This document shows positions 45,603-60,320 of a stretch of 64,000 nt of DNA, piece by piece. Within the stretch, counting starts at the first letter, position 1; each line of letters opens with the position of its first letter. Origin of the DNA: Cyathus striatus (Eukaryota > Basidiomycota > Agaricomycetes > Agaricales > Nidulariaceae). The DNA lies in NCBI GenBank assembly GCA_025738555.1, contig JAOVFP010000024.1, forward strand, positions 310,001 to 374,000. The letters run 5' to 3'. The notes below the pieces were generated by a model. It saw nothing but the letters and a program-made list of their open reading frames with translations. It did no database searches and was not told the origin of the DNA. The translations under genes and the position numbers were made by a program.

Positions 45603-47921
45603 CTATGGCTTCACTGGTGGAGCGCGTGGTCTCTCGTACGCGTTATCAGCATCACCACCGTCAAGTGAGTGCGAAGGCCGTGGTAGACTAATCAACGGTC
45701 GTGGTGCGTGGGAGCCTTGTCTATTCCTTCGCGATCCGATGGGAACAAGCGTGCTAAAACTAGGCGCCAAATATAGAGGCGTCGCCGTCCCAAGTAGTAG
45801 TGGCCGCAATGGTGCTGTACCGTTATCACGGTCGCGTTGTAAAAGTTGACCATCCTTGCTAGAATCAGGGGCGGAATGAGATGATTCTGATTCCTGAATT
45901 ATCGGCGAAGGTATCTGCGAGGTCACAGCTAATAGAAACATAGGTTTAAGCACCGGAGCCGACCGCCTTTCTGTGCTTTCATCAGACCATTGCCTCTCAC
46001 TGATAGGAGTTACGCTTCCTTCATTTCCTACAAAAGCATCAGCATCCGTCAACATTCAACCTGAGATAGCTTACCTCCAGCGAGAGAGGTTACATCATAC
46101 TGAATCGTGGCAGACCCAATTCTACCACTGCCCATCTCACGCAACCCATTGTCTTCATCGCTAGTGTTCAGAAAAGGGACCTGATCACGATCTTCTTTCA
46201 CCAATAACGGATTTTCAAATCGACCGGATTCGCCTTCCGAGAGTATAGGAGGTCGAGGAAAGTTACTCAAAGAGAAGTCACTTCGGCCAGATGTAGATTC
46301 CTTTCGCTGGTGATAATCTGAAATATCATCTTGATCAACTGAGTTCGCCTTCAGATCATCGTGTGCTTTGAGCGAAAATTTACTTTGGGATGGTGATTGT
46401 GGGGGTGAAAGTATGCGCAAAGTAGCGATGCTCTTATCAAGTTCTTTCTGTTGCAAAATAAGCTTGTCGAACGAATCAAGACTGGATGTCGTTCGATCCA
46501 CATAATAAATGACATCGTTTCCACCTTTCACAGAAGGGAGAGACATATGGGTTTCATGACCATCAGATAGCCTGAAAGTCAAACCAGGAGCAGCATCAAA
46601 CTCATCACTCAACCCGTCAACAGACTGAGAGTTATCTCGTTCCGTGACGGCAGGGATGGCGAGAATGCCGTGGCTCGCTGTCGAAGAGTGAACATCCTGC
46701 TCAAACAAGTCGCCCACGCCTTCTGGTTTTGAGGACATAAGAGGAGAGTCTCGATCCAACACCCACCGAGTACCAACAAATTTAGGACGCTGGGAGAATC
46801 GGCGGGGTATATTTCGAGCCTGCATCCAGTTAAAAGAATCTCGCGTATATGATTGTGACGCAACCTCAGGGAAGACAGGGCTGGTGATTATACCGGATGC
46901 TTCGACTGCCACGACATTGTTACCGAGGAATCGCTTTTCAGACGAGAATCCAGCTGAGGCCGGGCCTTCAGAGAAGGGTTTCTGGGATGAAAGGTATGGT
47001 GTTTGATGAAACCTAAGAACAAGACTGTGGATAATAAGGAAATACATTTCTGTTGCGCGCAGAAATCTCCCGGTAATTGTTTCCGAAAAGGCAACTGAAC
47101 ACAGTCAATAATCTAACGCCAAAGTTGTAAAAAGAAATTGCAGACTTACACTGGACTATATTCATTATACCTAGCGACATGCCAATTAATAGGGAAAAAA
47201 GTGGAACGGAGTAAGACCCCAGCAATTTCAACCGAGGCATTTGGGAAAGTGATACGTTGAGAAATATTTTAAGAATAAAAATAAAAGAAAGAACGGTTTG
47301 AATGGTGGATTCAGCAATATAGACACTGCCATAAAAGTGTTGTGTTCGAAGGATTCTCCATGGCATTTCAAGAAGAGGAATAGAAATGCAAGCAGCCAGA
47401 GTCGACCACTGCAAGATCGTTCCAATATGTCCCCAACGTTTCCAACTCGCACTGTGCAGAGTGTGATGATCCTTGCGCTCCTGTTGCGGGCATTGAGCCA
47501 CTAAAAGCCACATGAAAAGAAATAGAAAGCCCATAGACAGTGATAAAAATATTTCGCGAGCGATTGCAAGAGGTGTGGTAGGTAGATCATGAGTTTGAAT
47601 AGAGTAAGCCTGAGCGCCAACTACCAGGATGTCACTCAGGTCAAGAATGGCAGCGGCGAAGGCAAATAGGGAGGCACTATATAAGTACACGAAAATGCTA
47701 TCGCAAAGATAAGTTCAGTTACGGGTGGAAAGTTTGACAGCGAAGACTAACAGTGTGACATGCTTAAGCAACAGAACGAAAACGAACATTGCGATTGCTG
47801 TCAATCCCACACCAAAGAACGGAATGTTCAGGAGCAGCAGCATTAACTATCGGTATTTTTTGGTTCTAAGTTGAGCTAAGAAGCCATAAGATATACTCAC
47901 GTTTGCCTCCGTGCTTGTCAT
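45603..47921 (-). CDS. Membrane protein with 6-7 spans and long cytosolic tail, function unknown
   Basis: A seven-helix-like N-terminal half with a polar tail of about 430 residues. Best start is ATG 47921 (MTSTEAN), then an intron to LLLLNIPFFGVGLTAIAMF. Hydrophobic segments continue: ASLFAFAAAILDLSDILVVG, EIFLSLSMGFLFLFMWLL, WSTLAACISIPLLEMPW, STIQTVLSFIFILKIFL and VPLFSLLIGMSLGIMNIVQ; a seventh may follow at GRFLRATEM and beyond. Introns near 47098-47155 and 47695-47750 keep frame. The tail (46 kb region) is Ser/Asp-rich, disordered, with several SP and RSDFSLSNFPRPP-type segments likely phosphorylated. The arrangement recalls a fungal receptor-like protein, but no known GPCR signature was found. 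Confidence 0.68.
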
Positions 47922-48634
47922 TGGAGCCTCAGAGAAGTTACAGACGAATAGGTATGTAGGTGATACAAGACCAGCATGCAGACAAGTCACAAGACGATTG
48001 GTACAGCCTGCCGTTATCCAGACGGTTCGTACGGGCCAAAGGGCCAAATATGAATTCCGCAAGCGGAATGTGGTACAAGGAGATATGCCAAAAAAAAAAA
48101 AGAAACGAAAGAGCAAAACAGACTAAGTGATAGGGAGAAGTAACTGCACATAAGGAAGCGATATATTTGACGGAGACAACTGCTTAGTAAGCTTTAAGAT
48201 CTACCTGAACCTTCGATACCCGTAGCCCAAATTGAAGTCAGTCACGCGGCAAAGCGCTCACTTGAGTCACCTGCACGCTCACATCTGTTTGAATATACCT
48301 GCTTGCCAACTGCTTACACCCGCTCTGGTTCAGAATTAAGTACTCTCCCCGAGAGTCTTTGTCTTTGGGCTTACTATCAAGTACCCAAATAAATACAGCG
48401 TATATACAAGCTAAGCGTACGTATAAGTCTTCCCAATGTGGTGAGGCTGCCGGTCCTAAATAGACGATACATGTACGCACAAGTCCAAATGAATAGTACA
48501 TAGGAGGAATTTCGAAAATAACTCGCAATTGATAAATTCAGATACGATCCCGAGGCCCTCACATGGGTAATATACAAGTTAAACTCATATAGTCACCATG
48601 CTCTTCTAAATGATTTCTTCAAAGATAAGCGGTT
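47922..48634. other. Intergenic gap, no gene recognised
   Basis: 713 bp between the 7TM-type and LIM genes (both minus strand). Contains an A12 run at 48090-48101 and otherwise unremarkable sequence; serves as promoter for the 7TM-type gene and 3' region of the LIM gene. Confidence 0.5.
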
Positions 48635-51454
48635 TTAACTGTGGATAGATGTTGCACCTGTCAGCTGTCGTACCAGGAATGTTCCTCGTCCTTCATCTAC
48701 GCTCTTCGAGCCACGCATCCCGATTGCACTCTTCGGACGTGGTCGCCTTGTCCCACTACCACTCGCCAGACCAAGTTGCTTTGTTGGGCTGATGCTTCGG
48801 GTAGGACTTAAACCACCACCAGTCAACTGCCTCAAGAGATTGGACTCTCCTGCACCAATGCCAGTGAACTGGCGGGCAATGGTAGTGCCGCCAGTATATT
48901 GCGGAATGAGACTAGTTCCAGTATGTGTAGGGACGACGGGCGTTCGGGTTGGTGAAGACAGGGGGGAAGCTCCGACGCCGAGCAATAGCTAAACGATGAT
49001 ATTAGCGCTAATATATATATTTGTAGCTAAACCTACCAGACATTCGCGACACCATACTCGTCCTTTGTGGTCTATTCTTGCAGCGCTGTCGAGCTTCTTT
49101 CCACAACCAGGTTCTGCTTTTTTATTACACTCCTTACCCCTGTTTAAGATCCATGCAGGTCCCTTTGGCGTCTCCTTTTTCCCTCCACAAATAAGACAAG
49201 CTGCATGCCAACGAGTACTTTGGGGACCCGGAACGACACCAAATTCCATGGGAGATACGGGTTTGTTGCATCCAGGACAAGCCGTTCGACTTCCAAAACG
49301 AGAACTGTTTCCAGGTACTGTAGAAAGTCCAAAGGCTGAACGTTCATACCGGCTTGATGATACAGAGTAGGTAGAGGAGGGTTTTGAAGGAGGGTGTGGG
49401 CATGTTTGGAAGCTAGAAAAGGAAGAATGGGAAAGTTCAGACTTGCTTTCCTTACGTTGACGCAGCATCCCAGGATTTATAGGCTTACGCATGGGTATCG
49501 TCTCCGTCGGAGCACACTACAAAAAGTGAGAAAACGAGAAATGAAATGCTACATTTATGCTCATACCTGGATGTGACATGGTTGGCCATCGCAAGTTTGA
49601 GTAAAGACTGTCTTTCCTTCTCCATCGTCCTGGAATGTGTTACCGCATCCGACACATCGAAAACAATCCGGATGATATGCATCACCACCATCGTTAGCAT
49701 TAGCTCCGCGAAAGGCAACAATATATCGTCCTCCATAACGCCCAGGATTCAGAATACCACCACATCGACCGCAAGGCGTCTGAGCCAAGTGATTCGACAA
49801 TTTTGAAGGTGATATACTAGAAAAGTGAAAGGTGGAAGAAGAATCGTCTTCTGCATGGCTTCCTTGTGACGGAACACTCGATAATTTGACTGACGACGAT
49901 TCATTGGAGAAATAGCGATCAATATTATACTCGAGGGACTTTCCACGAGATCTTCCTGATGAAGTATCGACCCCAGACATGTCTGATAGAAGGTCAGTTA
50001 TCAAATGGTCACTTGAGCTAGATGCAATAGACCCGTTTGACGAATGCTCGAAGCTAGCGCAACTTCTAAGAGATGTAACAGAACGAGAAGTACGTAAAGG
50101 AGCGATACGATGGGAAATTGATTGACCACTGCTTGATAACGAAGAAGAATGATTAGAGTTCTTCAGAAACCTTTGTTTCATTTCTTCTATAGCTGCTTGA
50201 GTTGGGATAGGATAACTTGTAACATGAGAATCCTCATCATTAACAGCAATTGTTGTTGCGGGCGAAGTGGTTAAAGATTGTTCCAGTCGTCCTGTTTTGA
50301 TACCAGGATTGAAGATGGTAGTTTGCACGTTTTCCACTCGGGACGGCAGGGAGCAACGCGCAGACCGAGTGGGACTGGAAGATGGCGATTGTCTCGTGCC
50401 AATCTCTTTACCTATTATATTCAATCGTTGCGACAGTTCTTCCAGCGCAGGACTGCCCTGGCGAGCTTTAATAATTCCCAGCCGCTGCTCCAATTCCTCG
50501 ATGCCTGGACTAGATTCACGAAATTTAGTATTAGTAACATTCGCTTTCATTCCGCCTAAGTTGCTGCGTGCCTCGGGTTTTGTGGTGCTGGATTTTGGGG
50601 GGGCGCCGCTGTCTCTTTTTAGACATGTTTCAAAACAATCCAAGCAGGAAGGGCGGCCAAAAAGATCCACCATCGGTGAATCACTGACATTCACGGAGCA
50701 ACCATCACAGTTAAAGCATTTTTTATGCCAATATTTCCCAGCTGCGTGAATGAAGCCGCCGTCTGACTTGAGGGTGAGCACTGGCTTGCTACACAGTGCG
50801 CATGCTCCCTTAGAACCTCCATTCGAAATATAGCATTGGCGACATAGAAACCGATCACTGTTGAAGTCATCTTCCGAAGGATCAGGGTATATTGTGGCAT
50901 CTGGAGGAAAAGCGACCAAGCAAAGTGCACAGGAATGTGTGGAGAGGCTCTCTTTGGGTTGTAGGAGGGAGCCATATACCTTGGAGAGCGTAGTATCATG
51001 CGGAAGGACAGAAGGAAGGATATCAGCATTTGGATTCGCGGTGAGGAGCGGTTTCAAGGAAAGTACAGAAGAAGACGGCTGCGAAGTCGTCCTCGTAATA
51101 TATTCAGAAACCTTGTCATCCAAGATAATATTTGAAGGCGCTGCAGGTAGTATATCCCGCGAATGAATATTGCGGGAATATAGTGGCTTCACAACAAGGC
51201 TCGACGCTGGGTTTGGTTTATATTGTTCACGTCGAATGGGGGATATGGATGGTTCCCTTGTGATGTATGTCTTGGACCATTTATCTAGAGTATTATCAGT
51301 CTGTTGGCTATCGTTCCATGACACCACTGGAGCTTGATGTGTGGTTATTTAATAACGCCTAAAGACAAGGCTGATAGAACGTACCAACTGCTGCACCCCC
51401 ACATTCACAGCGAGCACCTGCAACTATATCACCACATCTACGACAAAAGCCCAT
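48635..51454 (-). CDS. LIM-domain protein with an N-terminal zinc-ribbon-like motif
   Basis: Likely cytoskeletal or signalling scaffold. The first exon (ATG 51454) encodes MGFCRRCGDIVAGARCECGG, a short C-x2-C ... C-x-C motif. After an intron a Ser/Pro-rich stretch leads into zinc-binding modules: CALCLVAFPPDATIYPDPSE ... FLCRQCY, CALCSKPVLTL ... HAAGKYWHKKCFNCDGC and FGRPSCLDCFETCL; then, after a long disordered linker with repeated EELEQRLGIIKAR-like helices, a further LIM module CGRCGGILNPGRYGG ... YHPDCFRCVGCGNTF and a Cys-rich part CPGCNKPVSPMEFG ... RWHAACLICGG ... CGKKLDSAARIDHKGRVWCRECL. The C-terminus has repeated RQFTGIGAGES / RQLTGGGLSP motifs. Architecture is that of fungal paxillin-like/LIM scaffolds. 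Confidence 0.8.
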
Positions 51455-52013
51455 ATGTTAATATCTGACGAATGATAAATATTGCAACAATGATACTGAA
51501 GAAGGATCGGAGAATACAGAACAGTATGTTGAGTGTAATGAATGCTACAAAGAGGGTAGAAACGTTTTCCAAGTATGGAGAAAGTGTAAGTACGGTGAAG
51601 TTGAACTTCAACTTGCCATCTTAGGCCATTTCAACTTCAAACGCGGTCATGTGATAACCTGACGTCAAGCGCAAGCCTTTAATAATAAATGTGATCAGAT
51701 CACTGCGACGCGGGTAAGTAGTAAGGTTGTCAAAGTTTGGTAGTGTGGTACCAGTAATTATCACATACAGTAGTATTACTATTAGTCACCTTCTTGACTT
51801 CAGATTCCAGAAGCAACTCAGAATTACGTGATTGATGCTCTCTTCCTGGGCGGGATACATCGAGGCACTCCATTGTTGCCGTGAAGTTAACTTCCCTTCA
51901 AGTGGAAGATGTCGTTTATAAAAAAATAGCTTATGGTTTTGAAATCTGCTGTAATTTGAAGACACTGCTGAGTACTAGCTGCATATCGGGTAGTCAATTT
52001 AACGAACATGGTT
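51455..52013. other. Gap between LIM and cytochrome b2-like genes
   Basis: 559 bp carrying the LIM gene promoter and the 3' end of the dehydrogenase gene. I see only AT-rich words and a short open frame on the plus strand without recognisable content. Confidence 0.5.
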
Positions 52014-54290
52014 CTATTCTACTTTCCTATGGAAATAATAGACCATCTGGTTTTGCCCTGAGACATTATAATTTGGAGCACAAGGGTGGCTGCCAATCCA
52101 CACGTTCGACCTCAAACCCTTGTTAAAATTTACACGATAATGAGCAGAATCAAATCCTACCATGCTTGGATTCAAGTCTTGAATCGAAGATGCTCCTAAC
52201 AATCTCATAGCAGTCAAAATCTCGCGCTCCAGTACCTGTATAATTTTCAATACGCCAGCAACGCCATATGCCTATAAAAGAGGTAAGACAAAAGACTTGA
52301 AGAGACAGTCCTATTACTGACGCTCTGAGCGTAAAGGAATGGGCGGCCCAAACCTACGGCCGTCGCTCCCAGGCAAAGTGCCTTCAGAACATCTAATAAG
52401 ATCTTGGGTAAGCCTAACGACATGTGTAGCACACCCTTTCACATACCTGTACCACGTTTTATTCCGCCTAAACATATGTCAGTTGTAACTTAATACTGAG
52501 AATATCATTTTACCATCAATATATACTAAAACAGCGTCAGACAATCAATGCATTGAATAACGGGAGTAGTACCTTCTAATTTATCAAACACATCGGGACG
52601 TTGCATACGTAGTCTGTGCAAAACTTCCAGAGGTGGCATTGAGCTTTGAAATAAAATCAGCCAAGCAAAATGAACGAAATAGGACAATATACTATTCCAG
52701 TTGACGGCCTGAAGTTAATAAACATGAAGAGACAAGAACTAGTGACACGAATACAGCAACATACCTCCATGGTTGGAGATAAGAATACCATCTACTCCCG
52801 CCTCCGCTGCCAGGGCAGCATCCTAAAAGTCTCAAGAATGTAGTTGGAATCACAGCTTAAAAGAGTAGTATACGCACCTCTACACATTGGATGCCTACAA
52901 AAATTAGATCAAACTTCAGTATGGTGTACAGGAGGGTTACCTTTAACGACCAACGGCAGCTGGGTGATGCCACGGATCCAAGGGATGGTCTAGAGCGATG
53001 TAACTCGCCACCCTGACGACACTCAATCGTAATTGTGCACATACCTTCTGCCAAGTCATGTCTCGATCATCATTAGCAACCAAAGCACCGGCTGTTCCAA
53101 AGACATTGGCTTCGCCTCCTCCGATATTATTATCACCTTCCCGCCAAACCGGTGCCGAGCCTGCTTCTTCGTCTTCAAGAACCCATGGACTGCGAATATC
53201 GCGTTCACGATTGCCAGGCACAATGGCATCGACAGTGAGAAATATAGCTTTATAGCCGAGTGTCTCAATATCGCGTATGCGTTTCTCCGCAATAGAATGA
53301 TTACGATGTTTATAAAGCTGGAAAAAAAGTATCTGTCCGGGAATAGTAGCATCCATGATAGATGAAGGTGACAATGATGCATTTGAAGAAACCATTTGAA
53401 TGATAGAAGCCGCGCCTGCACCTTTAGTGATATTAATTTCACCTGAAAGAAGTTAAGGATCTTGTATATATCATCAAGTAACTATAAATAAACAGACCAT
53501 CAGGATGTCCGAGTTTTGCTAATGCGGCACCGCTAACAAACACTGGAAGAGAGGTCTTATATCCCAGAATGGTAGTTGCAGGATTACATTGGGAGACTGG
53601 TCTCATCACGCGTGCGTGAAAGAAATATCTTGAAAAGGCCCGAGCGTTTTCCTTGTTAGCTATCAAATATGTAACCTAATCGGTAGTTGGTCGACGGATA
53701 GCTGAAAGCAACGCACATATTTCATTATCAGAAGCTGAGGAGTAGTAGTCTAGAGCCTTTCGAGACAGAACATTCCGGGCAACGGCCTGACAGTAAAATG
53801 AGTGATAGAAATGAAAACAGGCTGGACCAAACCTCCATATCATCGAGACTTAAAATTCGACCGAGAGGCGGCTGGCACTTTCTTGCTTCTTGAACCCGAA
53901 CGATATCCTTGGTTTTCGGTTTATAATCTTGTTCCTTCGTAATCTGTCGCGAAGAATCGAAATCAAGAGGCCCAAGATGCTTTGAACCAGGCAAATGTTT
54001 CTCGAGGGCATCAGGAGGGTGTATAGGCTCGTAGACAAGAGTGGCATCACGACCGGCATATTTAAGAATGATCTGGGAACCACCTGGATGATCCTGTGAT
54101 GGTGTTAACTTGAGGGGTTGCGGGACGAGACACGAGCTTACGGGGAGGAAGTCTGTTACATCGTACACATTATTGTTGATAATGACCCAGCAGGAGCTGA
54201 GGGTAGATAAGTAGAATATCAGAGATGGTGGCATAGGCCGACGTACTCCGGGGTGTTGTGCTGGGAGACCTGGAGGAGAGACCACGACAT
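52014..54290 (-). CDS. Cytochrome b2-like L-lactate dehydrogenase (heme b5 plus FMN domain), no presequence
   Basis: Oxidises an L-2-hydroxy acid, in yeast Cyb2 L-lactate, passing electrons to cytochrome c. The ATG at 54288-54290 gives MSWSLLQVSQHNTPD; an intron (about 54198-54247) continues as SCWVIINNNVYDVTDFLP, and after a second intron the heme ligand motif DHPGGSQIILKYAGRDA follows. Thus the b5 domain begins at the N-terminus with no mitochondrial targeting peptide. The FMN domain has SQCNPATTILGYKTSLPV, MVSSNASLS, AIFLTVDAIVPGNRERDIR, then the catalytic-histidine region ISNHGGRQLEY and YIDGGIKRGTDVLKALCLGA. It ends with an unusually long tail after LLGASSIQDLNPSMV. About a dozen introns. 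Localisation to the cytosol is inferred from the missing presequence only. Confidence 0.87.
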
Positions 54291-54677
54291 TGGAAAGAAG
54301 AAAGGTTGGGTTCAGTAAGCCGAAAGAGAATGTATTAAATAATCGAGGCAATATTTAAATTTGATGACGAGTGCTGTATGGGAATATTGGACACGAAGGA
54401 GGGGGTACGTGGGGGAATTAAGTATAGGTGTCATATTTATACTCTGTGAGCTTGGAGAAGTGGCCATGTCCGCGTTTGCAAGTGCTCACAAGGACAAGTA
54501 TACATGAAATTTATTCGGAATCGGGCCGGACGGGCCATCGAGAGGGGATGGTCATGTGATGGCGCGTTGCTTGTCCGTGTTGAATTCGAACCAGACAGCA
54601 ACCGCGCGGGCGGCTGGACCCCTGCTCACTCCTTTCACCCCTGCCACCCGCCCATCCCCCGCCACTCCCTTCCTAAC

Positions 54678-56929
54678 ATGCCTCCCCTGCCTTCCAGACA
54701 GTCTCTTGAGGCATTGAAAAGAGCTGACCTCCAGAAGCTCTGCAAAGTATGTCCTGCGCTCTCTCTACCCACACCCTGCTTCTAACCTTGCACAAGGACT
54801 ACGGCGTCAGGGCAAATCTCAAGTCAGAAGCTCTCATTGACCTCCTTCTTGACACCCAATCTATGTCAGTACGCCCTACGCAACTCATTGGCTTTCTCAT
54901 TAACATGTACTATAGACCTGCACATCCCTCATCCTCGCATAACACGCGCAGGTCCGTTTCAACAAGACAGTCCAGCAGGGCCGGCCCAAGCAGAATTAGC
55001 TCTGTTATTATACACGATACCGATGATGAAGCAGACAAGAATCTTTCAGAAGAAGAACATCGTCATCCAGGTGTACATCCCAACCAACCAGTCGCTACAC
55101 AGCCCCCACCTCCAGTGCGTACCAGGAAGGCGAAGGAAATGCAAACTAGACTTGGCGTAGGTCGTCCTGTCGCAGCTGGTGGAGCTGGCCCACGAGCTGT
55201 CACCAAGTCATTAAGTGTCTCACGGAGTCGTAGGGGGAAACGGAGTCGATCATTGAAGCAGATCGAAGCAACGATACAGGAAGGTCAGTCTTCCTTTCCT
55301 ATAATCTACTGGATTGTGCTAAATGTGTTGTTTAGAGCCTGAAGAAAGTACTTCAAATATTGCCGAATGTATGGATGATTCTGTGCCATGTTTCTTCAAT
55401 TCTTGCTGATTCGTTCCGTTGGCATTTTTACAGCACATCCGTCTCTTCGTCAGAGTTATGAATCTCATGAGCAAAACCATTTACAAGATGCTACTTCAGA
55501 AGTGATGATTCTCCTTCCTGGGGGCGCAATCATTCACTGACAATGTTCATCTATAGGTTAGCGTACTTCAGCGTCAAATTGAAACTCTTAAACAGGAGCT
55601 AGAAAAAGTGCAGCATTTGCCCAGCGAAGTTGAGTATTTACGAGCACAGCTCGCCTCCGTTACAGAGTTGCAGCACGCCGTGAACGGCTTAACGACAGAA
55701 GTCCAAGAACTCCGTGAAAAGATATCCTTATTACCACATATTCAAGCCGAGCTAAAGGAATTGAGAGAAACATGGATGATGCCTAGGACTCCACCCAACC
55801 CATCCACACAAACGGCAGCATTACAACCTCCTCCCAGCCCGGGGTAGGTAGTTTTTGCTATTAGTAATTTTATTGCCTGATTTCAGTTTAGAGGTTTCAG
55901 AGACTCTCCGAGTCCTTCTAATGGACCTCTTACACGTGTATCCGACACTGTGGTTGCAAACTCTCCTACGATTGGTACTTCCATTCTTGGAAAGCGTACA
56001 ACACGTTATCCCAGCGTTGTAAGTGTACTTGGGAAGCGACATCTCGACCCCGCTGAAAGCACTTCGTCTGGAATTGTAATGAACGAGGAGAGTGGCTCAG
56101 GCGTGAAGTATCAGGAGACTTCGACGCGACATATGAACAAGCGTCTCAAGTTGGCGCGGGATCATGTCGATACAGACGAATTCAAGACATCATCCGTACA
56201 GCCCGAATCAACACTAGATACCGGTAATCCTGAAAGTAGTCATACTCAATCCTCAACTACTCGTCCCTACAGCTTTAAGGTATTTCAAGGGCCTGAAGAT
56301 CCGACGAGCTGTTTTAGCGGTCGCGTTCACCCGCCAACCCTCTTCCGGAGTTCTTTGGAGCACCTTCTCCAACAGAAGACATACTTCTAGATACTGCAAC
56401 ACCTACACAAGGTACCTCGAGAAATACAAATGAGAATGAGAATCATTTTACTTTTTCTCTCTTGCCGCCTGCGACTTCTACTCCAAACAGCTCTTTATAC
56501 ATGCCCAGTTTTCCATATCCAGATCCTCCTCAGTCTCCATCTCCTACTGGTGTGGAGGCCTTCCATCCAACCTCAGACCATGCCGAACGCACTGATCCAT
56601 TCAAAAGCTTTGGTCTTCCTTCCCCCACGCGTAGAAAGCCTTCAACAACGTCAACTTCTCAGCAACAAGGATTCATTAATCCAGTTGCGTTGACTCAAGA
56701 TGCTGAATCTTCAGCAAGCGGAAATCCATTGACAAGCAGTGAGGCGACTGCAGGTGTCGGCGTAACAGCTTTAGCGACTGGTCTATCCATTTCCATTGAA
56801 GAAGACAAAGGTGATTCTCATCCCACAAGGCGCACAATGTACGGAACTGAGCTAGAGGGAGATACACGATTTGGAGATTTTGGTGTTAAGGGTGTTGCAT
56901 CCGGCTTTTGGACAGGTGGAAGGTTTTGA
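54678..56929 (+). CDS. SAP-domain coiled-coil nuclear protein, unknown function
   Basis: Start ATG 54678. The first exons encode a SAP motif (SLEALKRADLQKLCK|DYGVRANLKSEALIDLLL, across an intron near 54746-54796), a short helix-turn-helix that binds AT-rich or scaffold DNA. A basic Ser/Arg stretch (RSRRGKRSRSLK) suggests nuclear localisation. Downstream is a coiled coil (VLQRQIETLKQELEKVQHLP, then SEVEYLRAQLASVTELQHAV and further heptads), then a Ser/Thr/Pro-rich region and a C-terminal conserved-looking block RRTMYGTELEGDTRFGDFG ending GFWTGGRF. Introns occur near 54858-54913, 55286-55336, 55428 region and 55845-55890. No enzymatic motif. Its partners and DNA target are unknown. Confidence 0.75.
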
Positions 56930-57246
56930 TTATTTATACTGTACATAGCATTGTCACGAACTTTTTTTTTACTTTATTAAAGTACCTTTCATGTATTTTG
57001 TAATAGTATGTTTATGACATTAAGTGGGAGACATTATTCCCCCATTCATATCCACTAATCTGCTTCTCTGGAAACCTTTGATTTTATATTTTATATTTCG
57101 TTCGCGAGGTTCCACCTTTCGTCTAGAGCATAAATTTGACCACTTTTCATAAACATATATATACGCGGTATACATTCATAAGCATAATGTCTTAAAGCCA
57201 TATTCCAAACACGAGCACAGCTCGTACTTGTTTATTTCCCCACTGC

Positions 57247-60320
<3,074 letters not shown>

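Noticed and set aside
48090..48101. A12 run suggesting a processed retrocopy tail
   Set aside because: No coding remnant or target-site duplication next to it; too short to be more than a homopolymer.
51881..52126. Small plus-strand open frame between the LIM and dehydrogenase genes
   Set aside because: No recognisable sequence; overlaps the 3' end of the dehydrogenase gene on the other strand.
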